Positions 25,681 to 34,678 of a DNA stretch of 64,000 nucleotides are shown piece by piece. Every line of letters begins with the position of its first letter. The stretch's first letter is position 1. The DNA is taken from positions 372,001 to 436,000 of the forward strand of contig NZ_JAHWXN010000001.1 in the NCBI RefSeq assembly GCF_023091245.1, given 5' to 3'. This stretch comes from Microbacterium croceum (lineage in GTDB: Bacteria > Actinomycetota > Actinomycetes > Actinomycetales > Microbacteriaceae). The notes beneath the pieces were generated by a model that saw nothing but the letters and a program-made list of their open reading frames with translations, was not told the DNA's origin and ran no database searches. Made by a program: the position numbers and the translations under genes.

Positions 25681-25767
25681 GTGACGGATCACGGAAGTCA
25701 TGACGGATCACGGAGACATCGCCACAGATCGTTCCGTGATCCGTCATCCGCTCCGCGATACGTCGGC
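25681..25767. repeat. Family-1 nested inverted repeat, copy 2
   Basis: TGACGGATCACGGA (25701-25714) pairs exactly with TCCGTGATCCGTCA (25733-25746). Outside it, a further GTGACGGATCACGGA (25681-25695) faces CTCCGCGATACGTCGG (25751-25766). Same arrangement and same right-hand spacer ATCCG as the copy at 23446. It lies between the Tat protein gene and the Fur-type gene. Confidence 0.85.
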
Positions 25768-25811
25768 CGCAGGGTGACGCGATAACCGGATGACACGCCC
25801 AAGGCATCCGC

Positions 25812-25843
25812 TCTTTTGAATCACTCAAAAGAACCGGTAGGGT
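25812..25843 (+). promoter_or_regulatory. Fur-type operator overlapping the promoter of the fur-catalase locus
   Basis: TCTTTTGA (25812-25819), five bases, TCAAAAGA (25825-25832): a perfect 8-5-8 palindrome, strikingly AT-rich for this genome. A possible -35 TTTGAA (25815-25820) lies inside it and, 17 bases on, TAGGGT (25838-25843) is a possible -10 box. The ATG is 6 bp later, so transcription is probably leaderless and autorepressed. Confidence 0.75.
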
Positions 25844-25849
25844 CGAGGC

Positions 25850-26272
25850 ATGGAGACAGCACTCGACTCGGCGCTTCGCGGCGCCGGGCTGCGCGCGACC
25901 GCGGGCCGCGTCGCCGTGCTCGAGGCACTGACCTCCATGGCCCATACGGATGCGGAGCGGCTCTACCGCGCCGTGTCCGCGGTGCTGCCGACCACGTCGA
26001 TCCAGTCGGTGCACAACATCCTCGCGGACCTGACGACGGCGGGACTCATCCGCCGGATCGAACCGGCAGGCTCCGCAGCCCTCTATGAGCGACGCATCGG
26101 CGACAACCACCACCACGTCGTCTGCACCTCCTGCGGTGCGGTCGGCGATGTGGACTGCGTGGTCGGCGACGCGCCGTGCCTCACCCCGTCCTCAGCCGGG
26201 GGATTCACCGTCCAGACAGCCGAAGTCACCTTCTGGGGCGTGTGCCCCAGCTGCCAGAACGCCGCGCAGTAG
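25850..26272 (+). CDS. Fur-family regulator (FurA/PerR-like) of catalase
   Basis: 140 aa. Winged helix at about 1-85 (GLRATAGRVAVLEAL, TTSIQSVHNILADLTTAGLIRRI). The metal region is NHHHVVCTSCGAVGDVDC, with the structural Cys pair CTSC and a C-terminal CPSC, as in FurA/PerR. It senses peroxide or iron and, by analogy with actinobacterial furA-katG loci, represses itself and the catalase 75 bp downstream. The palindrome at 25812 is its probable operator. With no iron-uptake genes nearby, a peroxide-sensing role fits best. Confidence 0.9.
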   Translation: METALDSALRGAGLRATAGRVAVLEALTSMAHTDAERLYRAVSAVLPTTSIQSVHNILADLTTAGLIRRIEPAGSAALYERRIGDNHHHVVCTSCGAVGDVDCVVGDAPCLTPSSAGGFTVQTAEVTFWGVCPSCQNAAQ

Positions 26273-26347
26273 TCCGACGCGCCCGCCCCTTCTCGCCATC
26301 CGCGAGACAGGGATGCTCGCCGTGCCTGCGCGCAGAAGGAGAAGAAC

Positions 26348-27814
26348 ATGACGAATCCTGCCACCAACCAGCCCGCCACGACGACGCAGACCGGCACCCC
26401 GGTCGCCAGCGACGCCCACTCGCTCACCGTCGGAGCCGACGGCCCCACCGTGCTCCACGACCGCTATCTGGTCGAGAAGCTCGCCTCGTTCAACCGCGAG
26501 CGGGTGCCGGAGCGCAACCCGCACGCCAAGGGCGGCGGCGCGTTCGGAGAGTTCGTCGTGACCGAAGACGTCTCGGCGTACACCCGCGCCGCGGTGTTCC
26601 AGCCCGGCGCCACCAGCGAGACCCTGCTGCGGTTCTCGTCTGTGGCCGGTGAGCAGGGCTCCCCCGACACCTGGCGCGACGTGCGCGGCTTCGCGCTGCG
26701 CTTCTACACGTCGGAGGGCAACCTCGACATCGTCGGCAACAACACCCCGACGTTCTTCCTGCGCGACGCCATGAAGTTCCCCGACTTCATCCACTCGCAG
26801 AAGCGCCTCGGCGACTCCGGCCTGCGCGACGCCGACATGCAGTGGGACTTCTGGACCCTCTCGCCCGAGACTGCGCACCAGGTGACGTACCTCATGGGCG
26901 ACCGCGGACTGCCCCGCAGCTGGCGCCACATGAACGGCTACGGTTCGCACACCTACCAGTGGATCAATGCCGAGGGTGAGCGCTTCTGGGTGCAGTACCA
27001 CTTCCTGTCGAAGCAGGGCGTGGAGGAGATGGGCGCCGACGAGGCGCAGCAGCTCGCCGGATCGGATGCCGACTACTACCGCCGCGACCTGTTCGACGCG
27101 ATCGACCGCGGCGAGCACCCCTCGTGGGACGTGTACGTGCAGGTGATGCCCTACGACGAGGCGAAGGACTACCGGTTCAACCCGTTCGACCTGACCAAGA
27201 CCTGGTCGAAGAAGGACTACCCGCGCATCAAGGTCGGCACATTCACGCTGAACCGCAACCCGCAGAACTTCTTCGCCGAGATCGAGCAGGCCGCGTTCTC
27301 GCCGGGGAACCAGGTGCCCGGCACCGGCATCTCGCCCGACAAGATGCTCATGGCGCGCGTGTTCGCGTACTCCGACGCGCAGCGCTACCGCATCGGGGCG
27401 AACTACAACCAGCTGCCCGTGAACCAGGCGCACGCCGCCGAGACGCGCAACTACATGCACGAAGGGCAGATGCAGTACCGGCACAACGATGCCGCGCACC
27501 GCGTCTACACGCCGCACTCCTTCGGCCCGGCCGGTGGCCCGGTGGCCGACCCGGTCGCGGGTGTCGAGGCGAGCTGGGAGTCCGACGGCGAGCTGATGCG
27601 CGCTGCCGCGACCCTGCACCTGGACGACGACGACTTCGGTCAGGCGGGCACGCTCTACCGCACGGTCTTCGACGATGCACAGCGGGCCCGGTTCCTGGAG
27701 ACCCTCACGGGTCAGGGCCGCAGCATCACCATCGACGCGATCCGCGAACGCTTCTTCCAGTACTGGACGAACGTGGATGCCACCCTCGGCGAGGCCCTGC
27801 GCCGCGAGGTCTGA
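26348..27814 (+). CDS. katA: Monofunctional haem catalase
   Basis: 488 aa, clade-3-size catalase that dismutates hydrogen peroxide in the cytosol. Present: [18 protein letters not shown], with the distal His in PHAKG; the active-site Asn in [12 protein letters not shown]; and the proximal haem ligand Tyr in [22 protein letters not shown] gives a strong ribosome binding site. It is the second gene of the Fur locus and is presumably induced by peroxide. Convergent with the GntR-type gene; a nested palindrome separates the two. Confidence 0.95.
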   Translation: MTNPATNQPATTTQTGTPVASDAHSLTVGADGPTVLHDRYLVEKLASFNRERVPERNPHAKGGGAFGEFVVTEDVSAYTRAAVFQPGATSETLLRFSSVAGEQGSPDTWRDVRGFALRFYTSEGNLDIVGNNTPTFFLRDAMKFPDFIHSQKRLGDSGLRDADMQWDFWTLSPETAHQVTYLMGDRGLPRSWRHMNGYGSHTYQWINAEGERFWVQYHFLSKQGVEEMGADEAQQLAGSDADYYRRDLFDAIDRGEHPSWDVYVQVMPYDEAKDYRFNPFDLTKTWSKKDYPRIKVGTFTLNRNPQNFFAEIEQAAFSPGNQVPGTGISPDKMLMARVFAYSDAQRYRIGANYNQLPVNQAHAAETRNYMHEGQMQYRHNDAAHRVYTPHSFGPAGGPVADPVAGVEASWESDGELMRAAATLHLDDDDFGQAGTLYRTVFDDAQRARFLETLTGQGRSITIDAIRERFFQYWTNVDATLGEALRREV

Positions 27815-27829
27815 CCCTTCCGCACCTCC

Positions 27830-27905
27830 GAGTGCACGGCCTGTTGCCGAGTGCACGGCTTCGCATCGCGTCGAGGCCGTGCACTCGGCAGGTCCTCGTG
27901 CACTC
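27830..27905. repeat. Nested inverted repeat between convergent genes (family 3)
   Basis: Inner stem GCCGAGTGCACGGC (27846-27859) with GCCGTGCACTCGGC (27876-27889) is perfect over 14 bp. Outer arms GAGTGCACG (27830-27838) and CGTGCACTC (27897-27905) are perfect over 9 bp and repeat the core of the inner arm. It has the same two-tier design as the family-1 elements but a different sequence. It may serve as a bidirectional terminator for katA and the regulator gene. Confidence 0.8.
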
Positions 27906-27925
27906 AGGGAGCCCGCACGCGGCGC

Positions 27926-28648
27926 TCAGAGGTCGACGACCCGGGCGAACTCCTCGCTCGTGGTGCGCAGATGGGCGCGCATCGCGGCGGCAGCACCCTC
28001 GGCATCGCCGCGGCGTACCGCATCCAGGATCTTCTCGTGCGCTCCCCAGCTCGACTCCTTGACGAACTCGAAGCTCATCAGGTCGACGGACTCGAACATG
28101 CGCACTCGCGCCTCCTCCACGGCGTCGCGCACCAGGGCGTTCCGCGACGCTTCCGCGAGAGCGATGTGGAAGTCGGTGTCGGCGATGCGGGAATCCGCCT
28201 TGGTCTCGGATGCGGCGAGATCGCGCTGAGCGAGCACCATCGCCTCGAGGTCGTCGTCGGTGCGCCGCGCAGCGGCCAGGGCTGCCCCACCCGACTCCAC
28301 GATCACGCGGAACTCGGTGAGCTCGCCGATCTCCGCCGAACGCGTGCGCACCTCCTCGCGGATCAGCCGCGGGTCCAGCGCCGCATCCTGCACGATGGCA
28401 CCGCCCGACGCTCCTCGCGAGATCACGACCTGGCCGCTGCCTTCGAGAATGCGCAGCGCCTGCCGCAGGGTCTCTCGAGCGACGCCGAGCTGCTCGGCGA
28501 GCCGACGCTCCGGGGGCAGTCGATCGCCCGGGCGGATGCGGCCGAGCGCCATCTCGCGGCGGAGGAAGCCCACCACCGCCTGATATCCCGACACGGGTTG
28601 CAGCACAGCGCGGGAGAAGTCGCGGTGCGCCTCGTCGCGCTCACCCAT
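27926..28648 (-). CDS. GntR/FadR-family regulator with FCD domain
   Basis: 240 aa. Winged HTH at about 15-85 (GDRLPPERRLAEQLGVARETLRQALRIL), then an all-helical FCD ligand domain (about 95-230) with conserved His/Asp residues that usually hold a metal near the effector (DTDFHIALAEASRN). It is the last gene of the six-gene reverse-strand operon. By position it controls gamma-glutamyl amine use; the 37-bp palindrome at 34532 before the first gene is the best candidate operator. Confidence 0.9.
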   Translation of the reverse strand: MGERDEAHRDFSRAVLQPVSGYQAVVGFLRREMALGRIRPGDRLPPERRLAEQLGVARETLRQALRILEGSGQVVISRGASGGAIVQDAALDPRLIREEVRTRSAEIGELTEFRVIVESGGAALAAARRTDDDLEAMVLAQRDLAASETKADSRIADTDFHIALAEASRNALVRDAVEEARVRMFESVDLMSFEFVKESSWGAHEKILDAVRRGDAEGAAAAMRAHLRTTSEEFARVVDL

Positions 28649-28663
28649 GCGTACTCCGTCCGC

Positions 28664-30106
28664 CTAAAGGGGGAGACCCGGCCTGTCCACGCCCACGATC
28701 TGCTTCCCCACGAAGAAGTCAAGCACATCGTCGTCGCCGTGACCGCCGAGTCCGCTGGCGCCGAAGAAGCTCTGCGCCGACTGCGCGGACATGTCGAGAA
28801 CACTGGTGCCGTTCACCTTGACCTCGCCCGCGACGAGCCGTGTGCCGAGAGCGGCCGCAGCCGCCTCATCCCCGCCGAAGACGTAGCCGGCGAGGCCGAC
28901 CTGACCGGTGTTGGCGATGCGCACCGCCTCATCCTCGTCACGGTATGCGCCGACCTGGATCATGGGCCCGAACACCTCGTCCGCCAGGCCGGGGCCGTCG
29001 AGCACGGCCACGCTCGGCGCGAAGAACCAGCCGCTGTCCGGTGTGCGGTCGACCCGGAACACCTCTGCCCCCTGCCTCACGAGGCGATCACGCTGCTCCT
29101 CCAGCTCGGTGCGACGCGCGGCGAACGCCACCGGCCCCACCTCCGTGGCCTCGTCCAGGCTCGACCCGATCACGCGTCGTCCGAATTCGTCAGCCAGCAG
29201 CGCGGCGAGCTCGTCGCGGCGCGCACGGTCGACGAGCACGCGCCGTGGCGCCTCGCACCACTGACCGGAGAGCTTCAGCACCCCATCCGCCAGGGCTTTC
29301 GCCGCCGCGGGGAGATCGGCATCCGCACGCACGATCGCGGCGTTGTTCGAGCCGAGTTCGAGCTGCAGCCGGGCGAAGCGCGCCGCTGCCGTCGCCGCGA
29401 TCGCCCTGCCCGTCGGCGTGGAGCCGGTCATCGAGATCGCCGCGATGCGCTCATCGCCCACGAGTCGGCGTCCCACACCTCCGCTCCCCTGCACCAGGTT
29501 GACGACGCCATCGGGGATGCCGACCGCGTGCGCACCCTCCAGCAGCAGCTGGGCGCTCCACGGTGAGAACGACGACGGCTTGAGCACCACGACGGCGCCC
29601 GCGGCGAGCGCGAACGCGGTCTTCTTGACCGCCATCGCCGACGGCGCGTTCCACGGCAGGATGAGCGCGGTCGGCCCCCAGGGCACACGGTGCAGCCGCA
29701 CCTCGCCCTGCTCCGCGGGGAGTAGTCGGGAGTCCTGCACGGCCACCGCCCGACGGCCCGCATCGCGCAGCGTGGCACCGTTCGCCCCGCCGAAGAGCCG
29801 GGTGACCGAGATCGGGACGCCGCTGTTGAGCGCATCGAGCCGAGCGATCTCCTCGGCGCGGACATCGACCCACTCCGCCAGCGCGTCGAGCAGCTCCGCC
29901 CGGCGCTCGGGCGTCGACCCGCGCCACCGCCGATCGTCGTGCGCCGCCTGCGCGGCCGCCACGGCACGGTCGACCTGCGCGGTCGAGCTCGACAGCGACG
30001 GCGCGAGCGGCTCCCCCGTGTTGGGGTCGTGCAGCCAGGAGCCGTCGCTCTCCGGGCTGTCTTCGGCGACACCGCCGATCCAGGTGCGCAGCGCGGGGTA
30101 CGTCAT
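28664..30106 (-). CDS. NAD(P)-dependent aldehyde dehydrogenase
   Basis: 480 aa, ALDH superfamily. The general base Glu is in LQLELGSNNAAI, and the nucleophile Cys in LSGQWCEAPRRVLV (many relatives have GQxC followed by A/T). A C-terminal EVFGPMIQVG motif is also present. It oxidises an aldehyde to its acid; in this operon that is presumably the gamma-glutamylamino-aldehyde, the PuuC step. It begins 1 bp after the PuuA-like gene stops. Confidence 0.9.
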   Translation of the reverse strand: MTYPALRTWIGGVAEDSPESDGSWLHDPNTGEPLAPSLSSSTAQVDRAVAAAQAAHDDRRWRGSTPERRAELLDALAEWVDVRAEEIARLDALNSGVPISVTRLFGGANGATLRDAGRRAVAVQDSRLLPAEQGEVRLHRVPWGPTALILPWNAPSAMAVKKTAFALAAGAVVVLKPSSFSPWSAQLLLEGAHAVGIPDGVVNLVQGSGGVGRRLVGDERIAAISMTGSTPTGRAIAATAAARFARLQLELGSNNAAIVRADADLPAAAKALADGVLKLSGQWCEAPRRVLVDRARRDELAALLADEFGRRVIGSSLDEATEVGPVAFAARRTELEEQRDRLVRQGAEVFRVDRTPDSGWFFAPSVAVLDGPGLADEVFGPMIQVGAYRDEDEAVRIANTGQVGLAGYVFGGDEAAAAALGTRLVAGEVKVNGTSVLDMSAQSAQSFFGASGLGGHGDDDVLDFFVGKQIVGVDRPGLPL

Positions 30107-30107
30107 A

Positions 30108-31481
30108 TCAGATCCGATCGAAGTAGCGGTGCAGGTCCCAGTCGGTCACCCGAGACATGAACGTGGTCCACTCGTGCTCGAGCAGCACCTGCTGGTGCGA
30201 GATGAGGTCGGGGGTGAGGAGTTCGCGGACGAGCCTGCTCGCCGCGAACAGCTCGGCAGCCCGGCGGGGGTCGGTCGGCATCGCCCCGTCGTTCGGCAGG
30301 TCGTACGCGCTGCCCCGCACGGCGTCACCGAGCGCGGTCCCCTGCGCCATGCCGTCGCGCGCCGAGGCGAGCACACCGGTGAGGGTGAAGTACGGGTTGG
30401 TGTCGGCGCCGGGCAGACGGAACTCGAATCGAAGCGCCGAGGGGGTGTGCCCCACGACCCGCACGGTCGTGGTGCGGTTGTCGAACCCCCAGGTGCGACC
30501 GTTGCCGGCGACATCGGCGGAGTTGCTGCGGCGATATGCGTTGACGGTCGGCGCGTACCAGGCCATGAACGCCGGAGCGTGCTCCAACGCCCCGGCGATC
30601 GCGGACCGCATCCGCGGGCTCAGATGCTCGGGGTCATCCGCATCCCAGAACGCCTCTGTGCCGTCGTGATCGAGGAACGACACGTGCACGTGACAGGAGG
30701 AACCGGGCTGGTCGTTCAGCGGGCGGGCCATGAACGTCGCCGACATCCCTGCGCGTGCCGCGGTGTCGCGCACGGCGAGCTTGTACAGCGCATGCCGGTC
30801 GGCCATCTCCAGCGGGTCGCCGTAGGTGAAGGTCATCTCCCACTGCCCGAGCCCCCATTCGCTCTGCGCGGCTTCGACGATGATGCCGCTGGCGCGCAGG
30901 TCGGCCCGCAGCTTCTGGAAGAACGGCTCGTACAGGTTGCCCTCGTGGATCATGAAGTCGGAGGGGGTGAGCGTGGTCGGATCCAGGTCGCGGAACCCCG
31001 ACTTGCGCAGCTCGCGGGGGTCGTTGCGGAACAGGTAGAACTCCAGCTCCGTGCCCACCTGCGGTGTCAGCCCGGCCTCGCGGATGCGGGCGAGCTCCTG
31101 CTTGAGGATCACACGGGGTGACAGGGGCAGCGGTTCCTTCGTGTGCACGTCGACCGGATCGGCGAGGCAGATCGCGACGCCGTCGAGCCACGCGGCCGGG
31201 CGCAGCGTCTCCAGATCGGGGATCAGCGTCACGTCCGGCACCCCGTTGTGCATGCCGCAGACGGCGAACTTGTTGGCGTCGATCAGCTCGAGACCCTGAT
31301 CGATGTCCCACGCCCAGGCGCAGGTGCAGATGTCGACGCCGTTCGCCACGACGCGGCCGAACCCCTCGACCGGGATACGGCGCCCGACCAGACGCCCTTG
31401 CAGGTCGGGCGTCGCGACGATGACGGTGCGGATGCCCGCGGTCTCGAGCTCATCCGGCGCGAGCCGCACGTCGTCGATCAT
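30108..31481 (-). CDS. Gamma-glutamylamine synthetase (PuuA/GlnA4-like glutamine synthetase relative)
   Basis: 457 aa, GS superfamily: GTELEFYLF (metal Glu), SSCHVHVSF, NAYRRSN, FDNRTTTVR and RFEFRLPGADTNPY for the ATP/metal site. It lacks the adenylylation loop of GlnA and sits in a catabolic operon, so it probably joins glutamate to an amine using ATP. ATG 31481 overlaps the SDR stop by 4 bp; GTG 31493 would add four residues. The amine may be putrescine (PuuA) or an amino-alcohol such as ethanolamine (GlnA4); the accompanying SDR favours the latter. Confidence 0.87.
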   Translation of the reverse strand: MIDDVRLAPDELETAGIRTVIVATPDLQGRLVGRRIPVEGFGRVVANGVDICTCAWAWDIDQGLELIDANKFAVCGMHNGVPDVTLIPDLETLRPAAWLDGVAICLADPVDVHTKEPLPLSPRVILKQELARIREAGLTPQVGTELEFYLFRNDPRELRKSGFRDLDPTTLTPSDFMIHEGNLYEPFFQKLRADLRASGIIVEAAQSEWGLGQWEMTFTYGDPLEMADRHALYKLAVRDTAARAGMSATFMARPLNDQPGSSCHVHVSFLDHDGTEAFWDADDPEHLSPRMRSAIAGALEHAPAFMAWYAPTVNAYRRSNSADVAGNGRTWGFDNRTTTVRVVGHTPSALRFEFRLPGADTNPYFTLTGVLASARDGMAQGTALGDAVRGSAYDLPNDGAMPTDPRRAAELFAASRLVRELLTPDLISHQQVLLEHEWTTFMSRVTDWDLHRYFDRI

Positions 31482-32242
31482 CGCGTCAGCCACCCTCCGT
31501 CGACCGGCAGCTGGATGCCGTCGATCCAGGATGCCTCGTCGCTGAGCAGCCAGGAGACCGCAGAGGCGATGTCGGACGGCAGTCCCACGCGCGGCACCAG
31601 CAGGCGCTGCTTCATGAACTCCAGTCCCTCGGCGCTCGTGACGCTCTCGTAGTCGAAGAAGTCGGTGGCGATCGGGCCCGGAGCCACGCAGTTCACGCGG
31701 ATGTTCTTCGCCGCGAGTTCGACGGCGAGGGCCTTGGTGAGCATGGGCACGCCGGCCTTGCTGGCGTTGTAGTGCGGCTGTGCCGTGCCGGTGCTGGTGA
31801 CGACGACCAGGGCTTCGACGGTCGAGAGGTTCACGATCGCGCCTCCGCCGGACTCCGCGATCAGCGGGGCGACCTCCTGGGCGACCAGGAACTGCCCTTT
31901 CAGGTTGATGTCGAAGACGAAGTCCCAGGCCTCTTCCGTCAGGGTCTCGAAGGAGTGCTCCGTGACCACGCCGGCGTTGTTCACGAGCAGGTGCAGCGCC
32001 CCCCAGGATTCGCGTGCCAGATCAACGGCGGCGCGGATCTGCTCACGCGAGCGCACGTCGACCGTGGCCGCGATCGCGGTGCCACCGGCCGCCTCGATCA
32101 GTGCGACCGTCTCCGCCGCCCCGTCGAGCGAGACGTCGGTGACGAGCACGCGCGCGCCCTCCGATGCCAGCCGGAGTGCCGTCTCGCGTCCGATCCCCGA
32201 CCCTGCCCCCGTGAGGAAGGCGTTCTTGTCTGCATGTCTCAT
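31478..32242 (-). CDS. Short-chain dehydrogenase/reductase
   Basis: 254 aa classical SDR: TGAGSGIGRETALRL binds NAD(P), LLVNNAG is the structural Asn motif, and the catalytic Ser-Tyr-Lys shows as NLSTV and YNASKAG. Acidic residue D in VLVTDVS after strand 2 suggests NAD rather than NADP. Overlaps the neighbours on both sides by 4 bp. In the E. coli Puu route this position is taken by the flavin oxidase PuuB; an SDR here would instead oxidise an alcohol, pointing to a gamma-glutamyl amino-alcohol intermediate. Confidence 0.88.
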   Translation of the reverse strand: MRHADKNAFLTGAGSGIGRETALRLASEGARVLVTDVSLDGAAETVALIEAAGGTAIAATVDVRSREQIRAAVDLARESWGALHLLVNNAGVVTEHSFETLTEEAWDFVFDINLKGQFLVAQEVAPLIAESGGGAIVNLSTVEALVVVTSTGTAQPHYNASKAGVPMLTKALAVELAAKNIRVNCVAPGPIATDFFDYESVTSAEGLEFMKQRLLVPRVGLPSDIASAVSWLLSDEASWIDGIQLPVDGGWLTR

Positions 32243-32997
32243 TTCGTCTCCTTGCTCTGCGTCGAGTACTGGACGGCCTGCTCCACGAGCCAGCCGAAGA
32301 CGGGGTCTCCCCCGAAGGTCTCCGGGTGCCACTGCACCCCGATCGCGGGAACGCCGCGGACCTCGATGGCCTCGATGATCCCGTCCGGCGCGTTTCCGGT
32401 GACCACGATGCCCTCACCTGGCACATCGACGGCCTGGTGATGGAAGGAGTTCACGCGGGTCGTCTCGCCGTAGAGCGCCTGCACGACGCTCCCCGGCGCG
32501 GTCTGCACATCGTGCACCCGATGGGCTCGCGGGTAGGCGTACGAGCCGTGCGACTCGCCCTCGCCGAGCGGGAGGTGCTGGTGCAGCGTGCCTCCGCGGA
32601 CGACGTTGAGCAGCTGCGCGCCTCGACAGATGCCGAGCACGGGGACTCCCCGGGCGATTCCCGCCGCGATGAGCGCGGACTCGAACTCATCCCGCTCAGG
32701 GTCGATCTGGAACGTATGCGGCCCGGGGGCCTGTCCGTAGCGGCGCGGATCGACATCGTCGCCGCCGGAGATGACGATGCCGTCGAGACGTGCGACGAAC
32801 TCCTCAGGCGCAGCATCCATCGGCAGGTGCACCGGCAGGCCGCCGGCGCTGACGACCGAGGTCGCATACTCGCTCATGTACGCCTCCAGGGGCGCGTCGA
32901 CGAAGCCGTGGGGCGCTCCGACGATGCCGGCGGACTTGCGCCGTCCGGTGATCCCGATCAGCGGTGGGTGCAGGGTGCGGGTAGTGATGATGTCCAT
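32239..32997 (-). CDS. puuD: Gamma-glutamyl hydrolase, class I amidotransferase type (PuuD-like)
   Basis: 252 aa, peptidase C26/PuuD family. Nucleophile C124 is in LGICRGAQLLN and the His/Glu pair in QWHPETFGG near 225; NSFHHQAVD is a further family motif. It releases glutamate from the oxidised gamma-glutamyl compound, the last step of the route. It overlaps the SDR gene by ATGA and follows the permease gene after 30 bp. Confidence 0.9.
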   Translation of the reverse strand: MDIITTRTLHPPLIGITGRRKSAGIVGAPHGFVDAPLEAYMSEYATSVVSAGGLPVHLPMDAAPEEFVARLDGIVISGGDDVDPRRYGQAPGPHTFQIDPERDEFESALIAAGIARGVPVLGICRGAQLLNVVRGGTLHQHLPLGEGESHGSYAYPRAHRVHDVQTAPGSVVQALYGETTRVNSFHHQAVDVPGEGIVVTGNAPDGIIEAIEVRGVPAIGVQWHPETFGGDPVFGWLVEQAVQYSTQSKETK

Positions 32998-33027
32998 CCT
33001 TCGTGGAGAGCGGGCGGGTGTCGAGAG

Positions 33028-34512
33028 TCAGGCGTTCTCGTCGAAGCGGCGGGCGATCTGCGCGTACGCCTCTGGCGTCTTCCGGCGCATGATCGCGGCC
33101 TGCACGAGTCCGGCGATCGGGGCCAGCACGACGACGGCGACGAGCGTGATGCTGATCGGTCCCCACGCCGGAGCCCCCGTCTCGTCGACGTCGCTCACCA
33201 GCAGCGGGAAGTTCGCGGCGATGAGCACGGCCGAGACGGCGAGCCCGAGAAAGCCGAGACCGGGCGCGATGACGGTGTGCCAGGGGCTGCGCAGCACGCG
33301 GTGGCGGGCGAAGTAGACGATCACCGCGAGGCAGGTCACCGCCATCAGGATGACGATCGCGAGGGTCCCGATGCCCGCGAACCAGGAGAAGATGTTCTCC
33401 GGCGCGAAGCCGATGAGGGCCAGGATGACGATCGCGAGTCCCGACGTGACCACCTGCACGATCGACGCGACGTGCGGAGAGCCGTGCCGCGTGTGCACAG
33501 TGCCCACGCGGTCGGGTAGCAGCCGCGCATTCGCCATGGCGTGGTGATACCGGGTCAGCACGTTGTGCAGTGAGAGCACGGCCGCGAACATGCTCCCCAG
33601 GAAGAGCAGCGCCACGATGACCGAGCCGACCGGTCCGAGGTACTGCTCGGTGACGCGGGTGATGAGCGTGGTCGGATCCGCCGCGGCTTCCTCGACGATC
33701 GCCCCTTCTCCGACGCCGACCACGATCGTCCACGACGCGAACGCGTAGAACAGGCCGATCACGATCGCCGAGGCGTAGGTGGCGCGAGGGATGGTGCGCT
33801 CGGGCGTGTGAACCTCGTCGCGGTAGACCACGGTCGACTCGAATCCGATGAAGCTCGCGATCGCGAACATGAGCCCGAGCGCCGGGGCACCGGAGAGGAC
33901 GTTCTGCAGCACGAAGGTGCCGAACGTGACACCGTCGGCGCCGCCCGTGGCGAGGATGACCACGCCGAGCAGCACCACGATGCCGATCTCGGCCAGCAGC
34001 ACCACGACGAGCACCCGCGAGCTGAGTTCGATCCGCCGATACCCGAGGCTGCCGACGATGGCGACATTCGCGAGGGTGAGCAGCCACCACGGGATCTCCG
34101 GCCCGCCCAGCAGCGCGATGCTCGAGCTGATCGTCGCCCCGAGGTAGGAGAAGACGGCGATCTGCACCGTCGTGTAGCAGACCAGAGCGAGGTACGCGGT
34201 CGCGAGGCCCGGCGTGCGGCCGAGTCCGTGGGTGGCGAAGACGAAGAACGATCCGGCCTTGGGCAGGTACCGGCTCATCGCGGTGAGGCCCACGGAGAAG
34301 AGCAGCAGGATGACGGTGGCCACGAGGAACATGACCGGGAATCCGATCCCGTTGCCGATGAGGTAGCCGATCGGCACGAGGCCGCCGACCACTGTGAGGG
34401 GAGCGGCGGCCGCGATCACCATGAAGGTGACGGCCACCGCGCCGAGGTTTCCTCGCAGGTCGCGATCCCGTGTTGTTCCTGCGCTCTGCGACGTCGTTGT
34501 CGAAGCATCCAT
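33028..34512 (-). CDS. APC-family amino acid/amine permease
   Basis: 494 aa with twelve membrane helices, APC superfamily (LGAVAVTFMVIAAAAPLTVVGG near the N-terminus; IGFESTVVYRDEVHTPERTIPRA, the conserved loop after helix 6). ATG 34512 is preferred over ATG 34521 because GAGG lies nine bases before it and directly abuts the other. First gene of the operon; it should import the amine or amino-alcohol processed by the following enzymes. A long palindrome (34532-34568) lies just upstream. Confidence 0.9.
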   Translation of the reverse strand: MDASTTTSQSAGTTRDRDLRGNLGAVAVTFMVIAAAAPLTVVGGLVPIGYLIGNGIGFPVMFLVATVILLLFSVGLTAMSRYLPKAGSFFVFATHGLGRTPGLATAYLALVCYTTVQIAVFSYLGATISSSIALLGGPEIPWWLLTLANVAIVGSLGYRRIELSSRVLVVVLLAEIGIVVLLGVVILATGGADGVTFGTFVLQNVLSGAPALGLMFAIASFIGFESTVVYRDEVHTPERTIPRATYASAIVIGLFYAFASWTIVVGVGEGAIVEEAAADPTTLITRVTEQYLGPVGSVIVALLFLGSMFAAVLSLHNVLTRYHHAMANARLLPDRVGTVHTRHGSPHVASIVQVVTSGLAIVILALIGFAPENIFSWFAGIGTLAIVILMAVTCLAVIVYFARHRVLRSPWHTVIAPGLGFLGLAVSAVLIAANFPLLVSDVDETGAPAWGPISITLVAVVVLAPIAGLVQAAIMRRKTPEAYAQIARRFDENA

Positions 34513-34531
34513 GTGAACCATCCTCTTCGGA

Positions 34532-34568
34532 TTGGGCTAATGGTCTACTTTCTAGTCCATTAGCCCAA
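34532..34568. promoter_or_regulatory. 37-bp palindromic operator before the amine operon
   Basis: TTGGGCTAATGG (34532-34543) is the exact reverse complement of CCATTAGCCCAA (34557-34568). Between them, CTA (34545-34547) and TAG (34553-34555) extend the symmetry around the centre CTTTC. It ends 20 bp before the permease start and is AT-rich for this genome, so an operator is likelier than a terminator. The operon's own FCD-type regulator is the obvious candidate. Confidence 0.72.
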
Positions 34569-34678
34569 GCCGGCACAAGGGGCTGACGGATATTCACTCG
34601 ACCGGCGACGACGGTGCGTGGCCGCTCGGCGCCCCTCACGGCTCAGTCTGCGAGCCCGGCTCCCGATGCAGGAGCACA

